From: an uncultured Lachnospiraceae bacterium
GTDB lineage: Bacteria; Bacillota; Clostridia; Lachnospirales; Lachnospiraceae
DNA length: 14,703 nt
NCBI GenBank assembly: GCA_946630645.1
Contig: CAMOZD010000003.1
Coordinates: forward strand, 1-14,703
Direction of reading: 5' to 3'
Below, piece by piece: positions 1-7,377 of this stretch. Both the position numbers and the translations under genes were made by a program. Within the stretch, counting starts at the first letter, position 1. Every line of letters starts with the position of its first letter. A model generated the notes under the pieces. It saw only the letters and a list, made by a program, of their open reading frames with translations. It made no database searches and was not told where the DNA came from.

Positions 1-902
1 ATGTTCTGGGACTTGAGGGCCTGGACTGCTCCAATGGCCATCTCATCATTACAGCAGGATACGATGGCCAGCTCATCTGCAACACCTTCCCTGGCCAGCA
101 GGTTCTCCATAACCTGCATACCTTCATTCCGCTTACAGTTGGCTGTCTGGGATGCCACGATCTCCATATCTGGATACTCTGCGATGGCATCCTTGATTCC
201 GGCCTTTCTTTCCTCCATGTTCTGGACTCCTGCCGGCCCCTCCAGGATGATTGCCTTGCCTTTACCGCCGGCAGCTTCACACAACTCCTTGGTTACAAGG
301 TAGCCGGTCTCATAATAATCCACACCGGTTCTCATGAAAGCTCCTGTATCCGGGGCTGTTCCTATGGCAACAACGGGGATACCCTTCTCATTGGCAGCGT
401 CGATCATGGGCTGGATGCCCTTGGAATCTGACGGATGGATCACAAAGCCATCCACATTCTGGTCGATGAGGGACTCCATGATGGTCAGCTGCTCATCGAT
501 ATTATCCTGATTGGAGGGTGCCAAAGTCTGGACCTCCAGGCCCATATCCTTGCCGGCCTGGGCACCGCCTGCCCACATGCCTATCATATAGGGATTGGTA
601 GAATTCCTGGTCATAACAACAATCTTATACTTGTCCTTAGCTTTCACTGAAGTAGAGATTCCTCTTCCTATGCCCTCCACCGGTAAAACCAGTTCGTTCT
701 TGGCATAGTCGCTGGCCCGGTTGGTGTTGACATTCAGGCTGAAATCCTCATTGACCTTGCTGCCCTTCTCACTCTCCGTCAGTTCCAGCTTGGTCTCTGT
801 CGCTTCACCCGCCTGCTGGCCGGAACCACAGGCACACAGGCCCAGGGCCATCACAAGGGCCACTGCCAAAGCCAGTCCTCTTTTTTTTGTAATTTTTTTC
901 AT
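1..902 (-). CDS. Sugar-type ABC transporter substrate-binding lipoprotein (partial, C-terminus off left edge)
   Basis: Reading the minus strand from the ATG at 902 gives 300 open codons that run off the window. The start is MKKITKKRGLALAVALVMAL followed by a lipobox L22-C-A-C25, so the mature protein should be lipid-anchored at Cys25 on the outer face of the membrane. A polar linker (about residues 27-88) leads into a type 1 periplasmic-binding fold: YKIVVMTRNSTNPYMIGMWAGG at the first strand, DEQLTIMESLIDQNVDGFVIHPSD, then GIPVVAIGTAPD, and CCNDEMAIGAVQAL near the break. These match the RbsB-like (Peripla_BP_4) class that captures sugars or related small ligands for an ABC importer. The ligand cannot be told. 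A strong ribosome binding site (GGAGGGAGG, 911-919) precedes the start. The permease and ATPase genes are expected to the left. The plus-strand reading frames over this region are shadows. Confidence 0.9.
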   Translation of the reverse strand, partial: MKKITKKRGLALAVALVMALGLCACGSGQQAGEATETKLELTESEKGSKVNEDFSLNVNTNRASDYAKNELVLPVEGIGRGISTSVKAKDKYKIVVMTRNSTNPYMIGMWAGGAQAGKDMGLEVQTLAPSNQDNIDEQLTIMESLIDQNVDGFVIHPSDSKGIQPMIDAANEKGIPVVAIGTAPDTGAFMRTGVDYYETGYLVTKELCEAAGGKGKAIILEGPAGVQNMEERKAGIKDAIAEYPDMEIVASQTANCKRNEGMQVMENLLAREGVADELAIVSCCNDEMAIGAVQALKSQN

Positions 903-951
903 GTTACATACCTCCCTCCGTCACTATCATCAACAAATTCCTTCTTTTTTT

Positions 952-980
952 ACTGTACACTCCCGGCTGGAATCCGTCAA
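952..980 (-). promoter_or_regulatory. Sigma-A type promoter for the substrate-binding protein gene
   Basis: The minus strand carries TTGACG (980-975), a 17-nt spacer and TACAGT (957-952). This is 5/6 and 4/6 to the consensus hexamers with optimal spacing, and places transcription start near 945, about 43 nt ahead of the ATG at 902. No catabolite-response-like operator is obvious between promoter and start. Confidence 0.6.
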
Positions 981-1020
981 ACAGGCTTCTTCCTTTGAAA
1001 GGGTAAAACCGGACTGCTAA

Positions 1021-1068
1021 AATTAAAAGCAGGGCGGCAAAGCTTATATGCTTTCTCTCGCCCTGCTT
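1021..1068 (-). terminator. Intrinsic terminator of the thioredoxin reductase operon
   Basis: A 10-bp stem (AAGCAGGGCG at 1027-1036 against 1059-1068) with an inner AAAGC/GCTTT pairing is followed on the minus strand by CTTTTAATTTTAG. It sits 30 nt past the reductase stop codon and separates that operon from the substrate-binding protein promoter. Confidence 0.8.
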
Positions 1069-1097
1069 CATCTTGTCATTCATCCTATGTCCCGGTT

Positions 1098-1997
1098 CTA
1101 TTCACTTTTCAGATAGTCCAGCACAGAATAGAGGGCATTCGCCCCATCTCCCACTGCTGTGGAAACCTGCCGCAGCTGTTTGGTCCTCACATCTCCTGCC
1201 GCAAATATACCCGGGCAGGAAGTGATTCCATCTTCTCCGGCTACAATATAACCCTGTGGATCCAGGTCTGTCAGGTCTTTAAGAACATCTGTACAAGGTC
1301 TGGCCCCTATGGCTTCAAAAAGTCCGTCCACACGAATCCTTCTGCCGCTGCTGAGCACCAGTCTTTCCATCCTGTCTCCGCCCTCAGCCATAAGAATCGA
1401 GGTCCCCCGCAGAATCTCTACGGTAGGCATATCTTCCAGCTTTTTCAAAGTCACCGGGTTGCCCTGGAACTGGTCCATCCAGTGAATCAGGTAAACCTGA
1501 TTGCAGAAATTGGTCATGAAGAGGGCGGTATCGAGGGCCGTATCTCCTCCACCTGCCACAGCCACTGCTTTATCGTCATAGGCAGGTCCGTCACAGACAG
1601 CACAGGAATGGATATATTCGGCCTCGAACTTCTCTCTTCCTATAATATTCAAATGTCTGGTCTCTGTCCCGGCTGCCCATATAAGGGCACGGGCCTCCAA
1701 ATGCCGGCCATCCAGGAAGTCAACCTTCCATCCATCCCCGGCCCTGCTGCAGGCGCATACTTCGCCTGTGTGGAAGGGGACTCTCAGCTCCTCCGCGTGA
1801 AGGCGGAACTTCTCACCCAGGTCATAGCCGGTGATTCCGTAAAAGCCAAGATAATTATCTACCCTGAAGCTTCTGGCAATCTGGCCGGTCCCGAGAAACT
1901 CTCTCTCAGCCACTTTGAAATCCAGATTACTCCGCTGGGCATAGACAGCCGCACTGAGACCTGCCGGACCACTTCCTATAATCAGCAGATCAAGCAT
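1098..1997 (-). CDS. Thioredoxin reductase-like FAD disulfide oxidoreductase, atypical NADPH site
   Basis: A 299-residue cytoplasmic flavoprotein of the low-Mr thioredoxin reductase family, close to the usual family length. The N-terminal FAD-binding GSGPAGLSAAVYA is at residues 8-20. The redox-active CAVC is at 132-135 within SCAVCDGPAY, a glycine-rich GGGDTA at 149-154, and the C-terminal FAD motif GIFAAGDVRTKQLRQVSTAVGDGA at about 263-286. Family members pass electrons from a pyridine nucleotide or ferredoxin through FAD to the CxxC and on to thioredoxin. The segment that normally reads HRRDxFRA reads HWMDQFQGN here (172-180), so the arginines that grip the NADPH 2'-phosphate are gone. The true donor may therefore be NADH or ferredoxin. 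The start at 1997 has an AGGTGA-type ribosome binding site and lies 12 nt after the thioredoxin-like gene, so the two are one operon. I leave the symbol blank because standard TrxB chemistry is not assured. Confidence 0.9.
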   Translation of the reverse strand: MLDLLIIGSGPAGLSAAVYAQRSNLDFKVAEREFLGTGQIARSFRVDNYLGFYGITGYDLGEKFRLHAEELRVPFHTGEVCACSRAGDGWKVDFLDGRHLEARALIWAAGTETRHLNIIGREKFEAEYIHSCAVCDGPAYDDKAVAVAGGGDTALDTALFMTNFCNQVYLIHWMDQFQGNPVTLKKLEDMPTVEILRGTSILMAEGGDRMERLVLSSGRRIRVDGLFEAIGARPCTDVLKDLTDLDPQGYIVAGEDGITSCPGIFAAGDVRTKQLRQVSTAVGDGANALYSVLDYLKSE

Positions 1998-2009
1998 ATG
2001 GTCACCTGC

Positions 2010-2372
2010 TTATAAGTTCAGGTCAAAGCCTCTGGGAATCTTTACAGAGCTTGTTGATCTTGAAAACTCCATCTTGGATTCAGCCATCTTCTCCACTTCG
2101 CCGGCCACTTTGAGAACTTTCTCGATGTTCTCTTTCATCTGTGCCCTGCTCTCTTCAGGAGATGCCTCATAGAGCTTGCGGTCGCCAAGGAAGAAAGAGG
2201 GAACCCGGTCATGGGGGAACTTGGATACGATATCCGGTCTTGCATCCTCGTCAATTTTGAGGACTTCAACCTTCGCATAATCCGCATTAGCGTTCTGAAG
2301 CTCTAACAGAATGGAATCTGCTCTCTTACAATACTGACAGCTCTTCGAATAAAAATACAAAATACCAATCAT
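2010..2372 (-). CDS. Thioredoxin-like protein with CQYC active site
   Basis: A 120-residue cytoplasmic protein without signal peptide. The first strand ILYFYSKSCQYCKRAD places a CxxC at residues 12-15, only a few residues from the N-terminus, and RVPSFFLG supplies the cis-proline (Pro58) expected opposite a thioredoxin active site. The active site CQYC differs from the classical CGPC, suggesting a different redox potential or partner. The C-terminal 30 residues (about 91-120, polar, ending KIPRGFDLNL) extend beyond the minimal fold and have no recognised motif. Because a thioredoxin reductase-like gene follows 12 nt downstream, the natural reading is a dedicated substrate of that enzyme. A strong ribosome binding site AAAAGGAGAAGG precedes the ATG. 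A glutaredoxin-like role is possible but less likely given the partner. Confidence 0.85.
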   Translation of the reverse strand: MIGILYFYSKSCQYCKRADSILLELQNANADYAKVEVLKIDEDARPDIVSKFPHDRVPSFFLGDRKLYEASPEESRAQMKENIEKVLKVAGEVEKMAESKMEFSRSTSSVKIPRGFDLNL

Positions 2373-2411
2373 AGCCTTCTCCTTTTCTAAAACTCAAAAT
2401 GATTATGATAA

Positions 2412-2463
2412 CCGGAAGGACCCTCCTGCCGGCACGGAGTTGCATTACTGTCTCAGAAACTCC
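2412..2463 (-). promoter_or_regulatory. Two adjacent hairpins in the leader of the thioredoxin operon
   Basis: Within the 5' region of the thioredoxin-like gene the minus strand can fold GGAGTT (2463-2458) with AACTCC (2441-2436), and just after it a 9-bp stem with one mismatch and a GGG loop (2432-2412). Neither is followed by a U run, so they are not terminators. They could be structural or regulatory RNA, but I recognise no known riboswitch class. Confidence 0.35.
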
Positions 2464-2479
2464 CTCATACTGATTTTAC

Positions 2480-2507
2480 ACGTTATCAAGCTACAAAATT
2501 TGTGCAA
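2480..2507 (-). promoter_or_regulatory. Weak candidate promoter of the thioredoxin operon
   Basis: TTGCAC (2507-2502), 16-nt spacer, TAACGT (2485-2480) on the minus strand. Hexamer matches are modest, so this is only a candidate. It would give a leader of about 100 nt. An inverted repeat TGATACG/CGTATCA (2509-2515, 2532-2538) sits immediately upstream of the -35 box. Confidence 0.3.
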
Positions 2508-2546
2508 ATGATACGGTTTATTTACAATATTCGTATCAGGTACAAA

Positions 2547-2578
2547 GGCCCCCGCTGCAAAGAATTGCAGCGGGGGCC
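2547..2578 (-). terminator. Strong hairpin terminator after carB
   Basis: A 14-bp, very GC-rich stem with an AGAA-type tetraloop begins 28 nt past the carB stop. GGCCCCCGCTGCA at 2547-2559 pairs with 2566-2578, with one further A-T pair. The following minus-strand T run is short (TTTGTA), but the stem stability and position make termination likely. Confidence 0.75.
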
Positions 2579-2605
2579 GGACTGGTCTTTATTTAATATT
2601 TCCCT

Positions 2606-5600
2606 TTATTTATCCTTGATCTCACTATGCCATTCCTGAAGGGATTCCACTCTTTTCGTATTGTGCTTCTGCTCATAGAGGATACCCTCGGCGGCAGCCT
2701 TGCCGGCAGCAACAGTTGTGATATAAGGAATCTTGGCCTTGATGGCGGACCTTCTTACATAACTGTCATCGTAGGCGCTCTCCTTGCCGGCGGGAGTATT
2801 GATAATCATCTGAACCTCGCCGTTGACAATGAGATCCTGCAGATTGGGCCGGCCTTCATGACGCTTCTTGATCAGTTCTGAAGGAATGCCGTTCTCATTG
2901 AGAAGCTTGTTGGTTCCCCTGGTAGCATAAATCTTGAATCCGCCTTCCATAAAGCTCTTGGCCAGGTCAACGACCTCCGGCTTATCCTTGGAATTAACGG
3001 AAATCAGTACGGAACCTGAGGTAGGCAGCTTGGACTGGGTAGCCTCCTGGGCCTTGAAGAAGGCCTCACCTGTTGTGGAAGCGATACCAAGTACCTCGCC
3101 GGTAGACCGCATCTCCGGACCGAGAAGCGGGTCAACCTCCTGGAACATATTGAAGGGGAATACCGCTTCCTTGACACCGTAATATGGAATATGCTGCTCC
3201 TTGAGCTGGGGCACCGGTGAAGGCTTGCCTGTAAGCTCTGAGGTAAGGATCTCCGTGGCCAGAGGCACCATGCGGATATTGCAGACCTTGGATACCAGCG
3301 GAACCGTACGGGAAGCTCTCGGATTAGCCTCAAGAACATAAATCTTGTCATTCTCGATGGCATACTGCATATTCATCAGGCCGACAACATGCATCTCTTC
3401 GGCAATCCTTCTGGTATATTCCCTGATCGTCTTCAGGTGCTCTTCAGAAATATGTCTGGAAGGAATGATACAGGCTGAGTCTCCGGAATGGATTCCGGCC
3501 AGCTCGATATGCTCCATAACAGCGGGTACAAAAGCATGGGTACCGTCGCAGATGGCGTCTGCCTCACACTCGAGGGCATGAACCAGGAAACGGTCGATAA
3601 GGATAGGCCGGTCCGGTGTCACACCGACAGCCGCTCTCATATAATCTCCCATGGTCTCATCGTCATAGACAACTTCCATACCGCGGCCGCCCAGAACGTA
3701 GGAGGGCCTTACCATAACCGGGTAACCAATCTGGTTGGCAATCTTCACTGCCTCTTCCACTGTGGTGGCCATACCTGCCTCAGGCATAGGAATACCCAGC
3801 TTGTCCATGGTCTTACGGAACTCGTCCCGGTCCTCTGCCAGGTCAATGATGGCCGGGGAGGTTCCCAGGATCTTCACCCCGTTCTTCTCCAGGTCAGAAG
3901 CCAGGTTAAGAGGTGTCTGACCACCGAACTGGGCGATGACGCCCACAGGCTGTTCCTTCTTATATATACTCAGTACATCCTCAAGAGTCAGGGGCTCGAA
4001 GTAGAGCTTGTCAGAAGTATCATAATCTGTGGATACAGTCTCCGGATTACAGTTTACGATAATAGTCTCAAAGCCGAGCTTCTTGAGAGAGAGGGCTGCA
4101 TGTACACAGCAGTAGTCAAACTCGATACCCTGGCCGATCCGGTTGGGGCCGCCTCCCAGAATCATGATCTTAGGCTTGTCTGTATTGACCGGATTGTTGT
4201 CCGGTGCATTATAGGTGGAATAGTAGTAAGCGTTATCCTTGGTTCCGCTGACATGGACGCCATCCCAGGTCTCCTCCACGCCGATCTCAATACGGCGGTT
4301 GCGGATATCCTCCTCAGGAACCTCCAGGATCTCGCTGAGATACTTGTCAGAGAAGCCGTCCTTCTTGGCCTGGGTCAGGGCATCATCTGCCGGCACAGAC
4401 CCCTTGAAGGCCATGAGGGCTTCCTCCTCCTCAACCAACTCCTTCATCTGCTCGATAAAATAGCGCTTCACCCGGGTAAGATTGTAGATTTCTTCCACGT
4501 CAGCTCCCTTGCGGAGAGCTTCGTACATGATGAAATGTCTCTCGCTGCTTGCTGTATTCAAAAGTCTGAGCAGTTTCTCCTTAGATAAGGAATTATAATT
4601 CTTCACATGGCCAAGACCATAGCGGTCCTTCTCTAAGGACCGGACAGCCTTCTGGAAGGCCTCCTTGTAGGTCTTGCCGATACTCATAACCTCGCCTACA
4701 GCCCTCATCTGGGTACCCAGCTTGTCCTCAACGCCTTTGAACTTCTCAAAGGCCCAGCGGGCAAACTTGACAACTACATAATCTCCGTCAGGCTTGTACT
4801 GGTCAAGAGTGCCGTACTTGCCACAGGGGATATCCTTGAGGGTCATGCCTGTAGCCAGCATGGACGATACCAGGGCAATGGGGAAGCCTGTCGCCTTGGA
4901 AGCAAGGGCTGAAGACCTGGATGTCCTGGGGTTGATCTCAATAACGATAATACGGTCGGAAACCGGGTCATGGGCAAACTGGACATTAGTTCCGCCAATT
5001 ACCTGGATGGAATCCACAATCCTGTAGGCCTGGTCCTGGAGCCGGTCCATAACTTCCTGGGAAATGGTCAGCATGGGGGCCGTACAGAAGGAATCTCCTG
5101 TGTGGACGCCCATGGGGTCTACATTCTCGATGAAGCAGACAGTGATCATGTTGCCGTCCTTGTCCCGGACTACCTCAAGCTCCAGCTCCTCCCAGCCCAT
5201 GACAGACTCTTCTACCAGTACCTGGCCCACCAGGCTGGCCTGAAGGCCTCTGGAACAAACTACCTTCAATTCTTCTTTATTATATACCAGACCGCCGCCG
5301 GCACCACCCATGGTGTAGGCCGGTCTCAATACTACCGGATAATGGAGCTTCTCCGCGATCTCCAGAGCCTGGTCCACACTGTAGGCAACCTCAGACCTGG
5401 CCATCTCAATACCCAGGGCCTCCATGGTCTCCTTGAACTCAATACGGTCCTCGCCCCGCTCAATGGCGTCCACCTGGACACCAATGACCTTAACCTGGTA
5501 CTTATCCAGAACTCCTGCCTTATTCAGCTCAGCACAGAGATTCAGTCCGGACTGGCCTCCCAGATTGGGGAGAAGGGCATCCGGTCTCTCCTTGGCGATA

Positions 5601-5830
5601 ATCTCCTCAAGTCTCTCTACGTTAAGGGGCTCAATATAGGTGACATCCGCCATCTCCGGGTCTGTCATAATTGTTGCCGGGTTCGAATTAACCAGCACAA
5701 TCTGATATCCCAGATTCCTCAAAGCCTTGCAGGCCTGGGTTCCGGAATAGTCAAATTCGCAGGCCTGACCGATGATGATCGGACCCGAACCAATGATCAA
5801 AACCTTATGTATGTCAGTTCTCTGTGGCAT
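2606..5830 (-). CDS. carB: Carbamoyl-phosphate synthase large subunit
   Basis: A complete 1074-residue CarB, the usual length. It makes carbamoyl phosphate from bicarbonate, two ATP and ammonia delivered by the small glutaminase subunit CarA, feeding pyrimidine and arginine synthesis. The internal duplication is clear: the first ATP-grasp half opens with GSGPIIIGQACEFDYSG near residue 14, and the second with GGGPNRIGQGIEFDY at roughly residue 560. An oligomerisation region lies between the halves. The C-terminal MGS-like allosteric domain includes GGFKIYATRGTNKLL. Both halves keep the NPRxSR-type signature (EINPRTSRSSALASK and EANPRASRTVPLVSK). The start is fixed by AAAGGAGGT just upstream of the ATG. 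Unusually, no carA lies next to it: the upstream neighbour is a divergent lipoprotein gene, and carB has its own promoter and terminator. CarA must come from elsewhere in the genome. Long plus-strand frames over this gene are shadows. Confidence 0.98.
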   Translation of the reverse strand: MPQRTDIHKVLIIGSGPIIIGQACEFDYSGTQACKALRNLGYQIVLVNSNPATIMTDPEMADVTYIEPLNVERLEEIIAKERPDALLPNLGGQSGLNLCAELNKAGVLDKYQVKVIGVQVDAIERGEDRIEFKETMEALGIEMARSEVAYSVDQALEIAEKLHYPVVLRPAYTMGGAGGGLVYNKEELKVVCSRGLQASLVGQVLVEESVMGWEELELEVVRDKDGNMITVCFIENVDPMGVHTGDSFCTAPMLTISQEVMDRLQDQAYRIVDSIQVIGGTNVQFAHDPVSDRIIVIEINPRTSRSSALASKATGFPIALVSSMLATGMTLKDIPCGKYGTLDQYKPDGDYVVVKFARWAFEKFKGVEDKLGTQMRAVGEVMSIGKTYKEAFQKAVRSLEKDRYGLGHVKNYNSLSKEKLLRLLNTASSERHFIMYEALRKGADVEEIYNLTRVKRYFIEQMKELVEEEEALMAFKGSVPADDALTQAKKDGFSDKYLSEILEVPEEDIRNRRIEIGVEETWDGVHVSGTKDNAYYYSTYNAPDNNPVNTDKPKIMILGGGPNRIGQGIEFDYCCVHAALSLKKLGFETIIVNCNPETVSTDYDTSDKLYFEPLTLEDVLSIYKKEQPVGVIAQFGGQTPLNLASDLEKNGVKILGTSPAIIDLAEDRDEFRKTMDKLGIPMPEAGMATTVEEAVKIANQIGYPVMVRPSYVLGGRGMEVVYDDETMGDYMRAAVGVTPDRPILIDRFLVHALECEADAICDGTHAFVPAVMEHIELAGIHSGDSACIIPSRHISEEHLKTIREYTRRIAEEMHVVGLMNMQYAIENDKIYVLEANPRASRTVPLVSKVCNIRMVPLATEILTSELTGKPSPVPQLKEQHIPYYGVKEAVFPFNMFQEVDPLLGPEMRSTGEVLGIASTTGEAFFKAQEATQSKLPTSGSVLISVNSKDKPEVVDLAKSFMEGGFKIYATRGTNKLLNENGIPSELIKKRHEGRPNLQDLIVNGEVQMIINTPAGKESAYDDSYVRRSAIKAKIPYITTVAAGKAAAEGILYEQKHNTKRVESLQEWHSEIKDK

Positions 5831-5915
5831 AAAGTACCTCCTTTGGCATTATGTACATATCCAAACGCAGTGAAAGCGCCCTGGTATCCTTTAACTCTTC
5901 TAATTAATCTATGTA

Positions 5916-5944
5916 ATGTTAGCACCATAAAAAATGAATGTCAA
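5916..5944 (-). promoter_or_regulatory. Sigma-A promoter of carB
   Basis: Perfect TTGACA (5944-5939), 17-nt spacer, TAACAT (5921-5916) on the minus strand, giving a leader of roughly 75-80 nt before the carB ATG at 5830. I could not find a PyrR binding loop or an attenuator-type terminator in the leader. Confidence 0.7.
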
Positions 5945-5975
5945 CGAAATAATCTTTTACTTTACGCTCTTTATA

Positions 5976-6004
5976 TTGTAAAAAAAGACGGAATTCGTTA
6001 TAAT
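5976..6004 (+). promoter_or_regulatory. Sigma-A promoter of the small lipoprotein gene
   Basis: TTGTAA (5976-5981), a 17-nt spacer and a perfect TATAAT (5999-6004) on the plus strand. Transcription should start near 6011, about 25 nt before the ATG at 6036. It is divergent from the carB promoter, whose -35 lies 31 nt away. Confidence 0.72.
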
Positions 6005-6035
6005 AAAACATGAGAAGGGGAGGGGAATCTGGTTT

Positions 6036-6407
6036 ATGGACAAGTTAAGGCAAAAGCATTTTCTTATTATCATTGCCGCCGTGACCCTGTGCAGCTGCAG
6101 TGTCGCACTTTCGGGCTGCAAACAAACCAAGGAGGGAAACCAGTATGTCGGCGACTGGACCGCCATTGAAGGCGAGTACCAGGGCCAGTCTTTATCCGGG
6201 GAAGAACTGGGTTTCGGCTTCTCTCTTTTTGATGACGGCAGCTCAATTATCAAGTCCGGTACGGACAGCTCAGCCGGCAAGTGGAAGGTAGTCAACGGAG
6301 GCATTCAGCTTCTCAACAGCAACGGCTATCCCATGAACATGTCCGGCATGGCCCAGTACCTGATCTGGGAGGACAACGGCACCAAAATTACTTTTGAAAA
6401 GCAATAA
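6036..6407 (+). CDS. Small lipoprotein of unknown function
   Basis: A 123-residue protein. A basic start (MDKLRQK) and a hydrophobic stretch (residues 9-25) end in a lipobox L25-S-G-C28, so the mature 96 residues should be anchored to the outer face of the membrane. The mature part is rich in Gly, Ser and aromatic residues with alternating strand-like segments (YVGDWTAIEGEYQGQSL, FSLFDDGSSIIKSG, GKWKVVNGGIQLL, TKITFEKQ). This pattern of short beta strands ending with a fit of 'size/effect' type sequence suggests a small beta-barrel or lipocalin-like fold, but this is inference; I do not recognise the family. A GGGGAGGGG ribosome binding site lies about 10 nt before the ATG. The gene is monocistronic, with its own promoter and a terminator right after the stop. 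Confidence 0.85.
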   Translation: MDKLRQKHFLIIIAAVTLCSCSVALSGCKQTKEGNQYVGDWTAIEGEYQGQSLSGEELGFGFSLFDDGSSIIKSGTDSSAGKWKVVNGGIQLLNSNGYPMNMSGMAQYLIWEDNGTKITFEKQ

Positions 6408-6412
6408 GCAGG

Positions 6413-6443
6413 CGGGCAGGACAGATCCTGCCCGTTCCTTTTT
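6413..6443 (+). terminator. Intrinsic terminator of the lipoprotein gene
   Basis: CGGGCAGGA (6413-6421) pairs perfectly with 6426-6434 around a CAGA tetraloop, followed by TTCCTTTTT. A textbook rho-independent terminator starting 6 nt past the stop codon. Confidence 0.92.
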
Positions 6444-6448
6444 ATAGG

Positions 6449-6484
6449 AAAAGGACAAGATTCCCCCAGGGCTCCTGTCCTTTT
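6449..6484 (-). terminator. Hairpin terminator after folP, possibly bidirectional
   Basis: AAAAGGACA (6449-6457) pairs with TGTCCTTTT (6476-6484) around an 18-nt loop. On the minus strand it ends in TTTTCC about 70 nt past the folP stop, so it probably ends the folP operon. On the plus strand it ends in TTTTTC and could back up the lipoprotein terminator. Confidence 0.65.
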
Positions 6485-6555
6485 TCAGCTTCAGCCTGGA
6501 TAATCCTCCTCAGACTGTTCCTTTATTTTTTTGTCTGATGCTTTCTTTCAGGCTC

Positions 6556-7377
6556 TCATGCCCTGGAACGGCTGTAGGAAAGGACCGCCTCTGTCATCCG
6601 GATGGCCCGGATATTTGTCCGGACGTCATGGACCCTCACAAAAGAGCAGCCCTTCATCCTGCCTATGACAGTGGTCGCCGCCGTTCCTTCCTCCCTCTGG
6701 TCCACGGGAAGATCCAGGGTCAGCCCAATGACAGACTTCCTTGATGTACCAAGGAGAAGGGGACAGCCAAAATCTGCAAGCTCCTCCAGCCGGGCAATGA
6801 TCTCCAGATTATTCTCATAGCTTTTCCCGAAGCCTACGCCCGGGTCAAGGATAATCCGGTCCCGGCCAATCCCCGCTTTGCCGGCAAGGGTAAGGCAATC
6901 CTCCAGGTCTTTCTTTACATCCGTCATGAAATCCCCGTATTCCGCCCTGGCCCTGTTATGCATGAGGCAGCAGGGTACCTGGTAGCCGGCAATCACTTCC
7001 GCCATCCTTTTATCGTATTTCAGCCCCCATATATCATTAACCATATGGGCACCGGCCTTTAAGGCCGCTTCTGCCACCCTGCTTTTGCAGGTATCCACGG
7101 AAATGACGGTATCGTACTCAGTCCTGAGTCTCTCAATCACCGGAACGACCCGCTCAATCTCCTCCTGGTCCGGGACTGGCCGGAAGCCGGGTCTGGTGGA
7201 TTCCCCGCCAACATCGATAATGGCCGCTCCCTGGCGGATCAACTCCCCGGCATGGGCAAGGGCCCGGTCTATTTCATTGTGGCGGCCTCCATCTGAGAAA
7301 GAATCCGGCGTCACATTCAGTATGCCCATGACATACATATGTTTCTCTGTGTCAAAGTCTTTTCCGCCAATCTTCAT
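6556..7377 (-). CDS. folP: Dihydropteroate synthase
   Basis: A 273-residue cytoplasmic TIM-barrel enzyme joining p-aminobenzoate to dihydropterin pyrophosphate in folate synthesis; the sulfonamide target. All hallmark motifs are present: MGILNVTPDSFSDGG (residues 17-31), IDVGGESTRPG (54-64), the ND pair at 114-115, LDPGVGFGK (177-185), TSRKS (211-215) and RVHDV (248-252). Length and order are standard. The start at 7377 has an AGAGAGGAA ribosome binding site. It follows the SH3-domain membrane protein gene by 29 nt on the same strand with no terminator between, so it is probably the last gene of that operon. No other folate genes (folE, folB, folK) are in the window, which is unusual for folP but not rare. 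Confidence 0.97.
   Translation of the reverse strand: MKIGGKDFDTEKHMYVMGILNVTPDSFSDGGRHNEIDRALAHAGELIRQGAAIIDVGGESTRPGFRPVPDQEEIERVVPVIERLRTEYDTVISVDTCKSRVAEAALKAGAHMVNDIWGLKYDKRMAEVIAGYQVPCCLMHNRARAEYGDFMTDVKKDLEDCLTLAGKAGIGRDRIILDPGVGFGKSYENNLEIIARLEELADFGCPLLLGTSRKSVIGLTLDLPVDQREEGTAATTVIGRMKGCSFVRVHDVRTNIRAIRMTEAVLSYSRSRA

Noticed and set aside
1..650. Plus-strand open frames over the left edge
   Set aside because: They are antisense to a clear substrate-binding lipoprotein with signal sequence, promoter and ribosome binding site on the minus strand.
2325..2445. A short minus-strand frame in the thioredoxin leader starting at 2445 with a hydrophobic VLPVIIIIL stretch
   Set aside because: There is no ribosome binding site, the frame runs into the thioredoxin gene out of phase, and it overlaps the leader hairpins.
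3488..4588. A 366-codon open frame on the plus strand inside carB
   Set aside because: It is fully antisense to a highly conserved gene, has no recognisable domain and no ribosome binding site; its length is a by-product of carB codon use. The same holds for the 347-codon frame at 4970-6013.
5831..5910. A PyrR-type attenuator or other riboswitch in the carB leader
   Set aside because: No conserved PyrR-binding loop, no terminator hairpin with a U run and no competing antiterminator could be found.
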